From contig DASRFA010000056.1 of NCBI GenBank assembly GCA_035651755.1, positions 310,001 to 374,000 of the forward strand: a DNA stretch of 64,000 bases, in the 5' to 3' direction. Below are positions 61,866 through 64,000 of this stretch, one piece after another. Made by a program: the position numbers and the translations under genes. The notes beneath the pieces are model-generated. The model was given only the letters and a program-made list of their open reading frames with translations. It was not told the origin of the DNA and ran no database searches. This stretch comes from DASRFA01 sp035651755. GTDB taxonomy: Bacteria; Desulfobacterota; Binatia; UBA12015. How positions within the stretch are numbered: position 1 is the first letter of the stretch; every line of letters begins with the position of its first letter.

Positions 61866-63326
61866 ATGTCCCTCTATCCGCAGCTCACGCGCGAGATCGA
61901 GCAGTCGCCGGCCGGACCGGAGGTCGCGGCGCTCTTCGACCTCGATCGGACGCTGATCGCGGGCTTCTCCGCGCTCAACTTCGTACTCGACGGCGTCCGG
62001 AACGGCCGCGTCGGAACCGCCGCGCTGCTCGAGCTGCTCGCCGCCGCGGCGAGCTTTCAGCTCGGCACCGTGGGGTTCTCCGGTTTCTTGACGGGGACGG
62101 CGCGTACTCTGCGGGGCTTCTCCGAGGAGGACTTCGCCGCGGTCGGCGAGAGCATCTTCAATCGCGAGCTCGCCGCGGAGATCTACCCGGAGGCGCGCGC
62201 GATCGTGGAAGCGCACCGGCGGCGCCGGCACACGCTCGCGGTCGTCTCGTCGGCGACGCGCTACCAGGTGGAGCCGATCGCGCGCGAGCTCGGCATCGAC
62301 CACGTCCTGACGTCGCGCCTCGAGGTCGTCGACGGGATCCTGACCGGCGAGGTGATGCACCCCACCTGCTACGGCGCGGGTAAGGCGCATTACGCGGAGC
62401 AGCTGTCGCAGGAGACGGGGATCGATCTGTCGGAGAGCTGGTTCTACACCGACAGCGAGGAGGATCTCCCGCTGCTCGACCTCGTCGGCAACCCGCGCCC
62501 CGTGAACCCGAGCAAGCGCCTGCAGCAGATCGCCGCCCGCCGCGGCTGGCCGGCGATCCACTTCGTGAACCGCGGCTATCCCGGCCCGTCGGAGATCGTC
62601 CGGACCGGCGCCGCGCTCGCGAGCCTCGTGCCGTCGTTCCTGCTGGGCCTCCCGGCGGCGCTCTTCACCGGCGACTGGCAGCGCGCCGTCAACCTCTCCG
62701 CCGCGACCTGGGGCGAGCTCGCGACCGCGCTCGCCGGCGTCGAGGTGCGCGTCACGGGCGAGGAGCACCTCTGGTCGCACCGGCCCGCGGTGTTCATCTT
62801 CAACCACCAGAGCGGCCTCGACATGCTGCTCATCTGCAAGCTCCTGCGGCGCGACTTCGTCGGCATCGCGAAGAAGGAGCTCAAGCAGAACCCGATCTTC
62901 GGCCCGTTCATGCAGCTCGCCGGGACGGTCTTCATCGATCGCTTCGACCGCGGGAAGGCGATCGAGGCGCTCCAGCCGGCGATCGAGGCGCTCCGCCACG
63001 GGCTCTCGCTCGCCATCGCGCCCGAGGGCACGCGCAGCACGACGCTCCACGTCGGCCGGTTCAAGAAGGGCGCGTTCTTCATGGCGATGGCGGCCGGCGT
63101 GCCGATCGTCCCGATCGTGCTGCGCAACACGCTCGACGCGCTCCCGAAGAACTGGATCACCGTGCGGCCGGCGACCGTCGACGTCGTGGTGCTCCCGCCG
63201 ATCGACACCAGCGACTGGACGCGCGACTCGCTGAACGACCGGATCGCGGACGTCGAGCAGCTCTACTCGGACACGCTCGCCGGCCGCGATCCGGCGGAAA
63301 CGAACGGCGCCGGAAGAGCCCTTTAG
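61866..63326 (+). CDS. HAD-IB phosphatase / 1-acylglycerol-3-phosphate acyltransferase fusion
   Basis: A 486-aa fusion. Residues 15-215 are a HAD-IB hydrolase: ALFDLDRTLIAGFSALNFV (DxDxT), AVVSSATRYQVEPIA and YTDSEEDLPLLDLVG. Residues 270-470 are a PlsC-type acyltransferase: FIFNHQSGLDML (NHxxxxD), FMQLAGTVFIDR, and IAPEGTRS. Such fusions turn over phospholipid intermediates (phosphatidate synthesis or dephosphorylation). Near PlsB it completes the first steps of phospholipid synthesis. GGGGAG precedes ATG 61866. Confidence 0.95.
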   Translation: MSLYPQLTREIEQSPAGPEVAALFDLDRTLIAGFSALNFVLDGVRNGRVGTAALLELLAAAASFQLGTVGFSGFLTGTARTLRGFSEEDFAAVGESIFNRELAAEIYPEARAIVEAHRRRRHTLAVVSSATRYQVEPIARELGIDHVLTSRLEVVDGILTGEVMHPTCYGAGKAHYAEQLSQETGIDLSESWFYTDSEEDLPLLDLVGNPRPVNPSKRLQQIAARRGWPAIHFVNRGYPGPSEIVRTGAALASLVPSFLLGLPAALFTGDWQRAVNLSAATWGELATALAGVEVRVTGEEHLWSHRPAVFIFNHQSGLDMLLICKLLRRDFVGIAKKELKQNPIFGPFMQLAGTVFIDRFDRGKAIEALQPAIEALRHGLSLAIAPEGTRSTTLHVGRFKKGAFFMAMAAGVPIVPIVLRNTLDALPKNWITVRPATVDVVVLPPIDTSDWTRDSLNDRIADVEQLYSDTLAGRDPAETNGAGRAL

Positions 63327-63763
63327 AGCTTTCTCGCCGCTTCCTCCGCGACCGCCTTCACCGAGAGGCGGTCGAAGAGATCGAACTGGCTCCGGAACCG
63401 GCCGTCGCCGGCGTACTCCAGGACGGACATCCCGGGCGCCTGGATCGGCGAGCCGTCGGCGCGCGAGCCGGGCGCGCGGTTCCACCAGCGCGTCACGACG
63501 CGGTCGCCGTCGATCGCGTACCAATCGTACGGGAACGTCCAGCCGCCGTAGGGCGCCATGTCGCGCTCGAGGATCTGGCGGCGGATCTCGTCGCGGCCGC
63601 GCGCCTCGACCCAGCCGCCGGCCGCGAGGCCCTGGTACGTGTAGACGGCGTCGTCGGTGTAGAAGTCGGCGAGGATCGTCCAGTCGCCGGTCTCCTCGGC
63701 GCGGCGGTTCGCCGCGATGAACCGCTCGATCGCCGCTTCGATCTCCGCACGCGGGTGGCTCAC
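63323..63763 (-). CDS. NTF2-like (SnoaL/DUF4440-type) protein
   Basis: A 146-aa protein: an N-terminal helix (IERFIAANRRAEETGDWTIL) is followed by ADFYTDDAVYTYQG and four strands, ending FDLFDRLSVKAV. This is the alpha+beta barrel of NTF2-like proteins, used as small isomerases, hydratases or binding proteins. It overlaps the end of the convergent HAD fusion gene by 4 bp. Confidence 0.85.
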   Translation of the reverse strand: MSHPRAEIEAAIERFIAANRRAEETGDWTILADFYTDDAVYTYQGLAAGGWVEARGRDEIRRQILERDMAPYGGWTFPYDWYAIDGDRVVTRWWNRAPGSRADGSPIQAPGMSVLEYAGDGRFRSQFDLFDRLSVKAVAEEAARKL

Positions 63764-63886
63764 GTCGTCCTCCGTCCCGTGCCGCCGAACGGCGGCACGA
63801 CCGGCGTCGATTGGACCACGGCACGAAGCGCGCGCGCAATCTCGCTCGGATTGACTCGAAGGCCGACCGCGACGTACACGGCGCGC

Positions 63887-64000
63887 ATGCGCGCCGCCCG
63901 ATGGTGGCTGTCCGCCCGGCTCGCGGCCGTGGGCGCGCTCGCCGCCGCCTGCGCCGACGCGCCGACGGGCGCCTCGCAGGCCGACGTGACGGCCGCCGAC
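63887..64000 (+). CDS. Start of a lipoprotein gene, cut by window
   Basis: The first 38 codons read MRAARWWLSARLAAVGALAA then ACADAPTGASQADV, a lipoprotein signal with lipobox AAAC. The rest lies beyond the window. Nothing can be said of function. Confidence 0.6.
   Translation, partial: MRAARWWLSARLAAVGALAAACADAPTGASQADVTAAD

Noticed and set aside
1..64000. CRISPR arrays, rRNA and tRNA genes
   Set aside because: Reading through, I saw no regularly spaced repeat arrays and no rRNA or tRNA-like sequences; the attachment site is in a protein gene, not a tRNA.

Overview
The window comes from a high-GC bacterial chromosome. The flanks carry thiolases, an acyl-CoA dehydrogenase, an F420-type oxidoreductase, a hotdog thioesterase, PlsB and a HAD/acyltransferase fusion. 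This mix suits an uncultured, lipid-metabolising proteobacterium-like lineage (Deltaproteobacteria/Binatota type). The taxonomy is my inference; no marker gene is present.

Layout. (1) 1-13.28 kb, chromosome: fatty-acid and CoA enzymes, a cupredoxin, an M23 lipoprotein, an aldehyde dehydrogenase, an MFS transporter and two small gene remnants. (2) 13.331-52.320 kb: one integrated mobile element of about 39 kb whose ends can be read to the base. A large serine recombinase sits at the left end. A 13-bp core, CAACGCGGCCGTG, is repeated at both junctions. Joining the two ends recreates a 40-bp dyad attP (17-bp arms, 6-nt spacer). The element splits a DsbA/FrnE-type thioredoxin-fold gene: 5' part at 13278-13343, 3' part at 52309-52884, in frame across the core. 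The first codon of its CxxC motif is TGA, so it may be a selenoprotein with a UPWC motif; a point nonsense mutation is the alternative. The same core lies inside the recombinase gene: in the circular form the recombinase would read in frame into the XRE-like helix-turn-helix gene at the right end, and integration separates them. (3) 52.3-64 kb, chromosome: an STN-domain protein, an M28 peptidase, a 2-hydroxyacid dehydrogenase, a Trp/Asn-rich peptide with a radical SAM/SPASM maturase (RiPP locus), PlsB, a HAD-IB/1-acylglycerol-3-phosphate acyltransferase fusion, and an NTF2-like protein.

Inside the element: a regulatory pair (XRE plus ImmA/IrrE) with matching dyads; a small replication/repair block (XRE, RuvC-like nuclease, helicase-like ATPase) sharing a promoter motif; a second serine recombinase translationally coupled to a 50-aa protein; a defence-like block (HEPN/AbiV-like protein, TIGR04141-like protein, a possible HEPN-type protein); two VirD4/TraG-like ATPases, one with a C-terminal nuclease-like domain, but no recognisable relaxase or type IV channel; a cargo of secreted and membrane proteins; a deleted IS5-family insertion sequence; and, near the right end, an SAMHD1-like HD phosphohydrolase fused to a complete Ser/Thr kinase with a SAM methyltransferase 17 bp downstream. 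That pair is my best candidate for an undescribed defence system. Several modules occur twice, one intact and one decayed, which suggests the element is a composite of two related islands.
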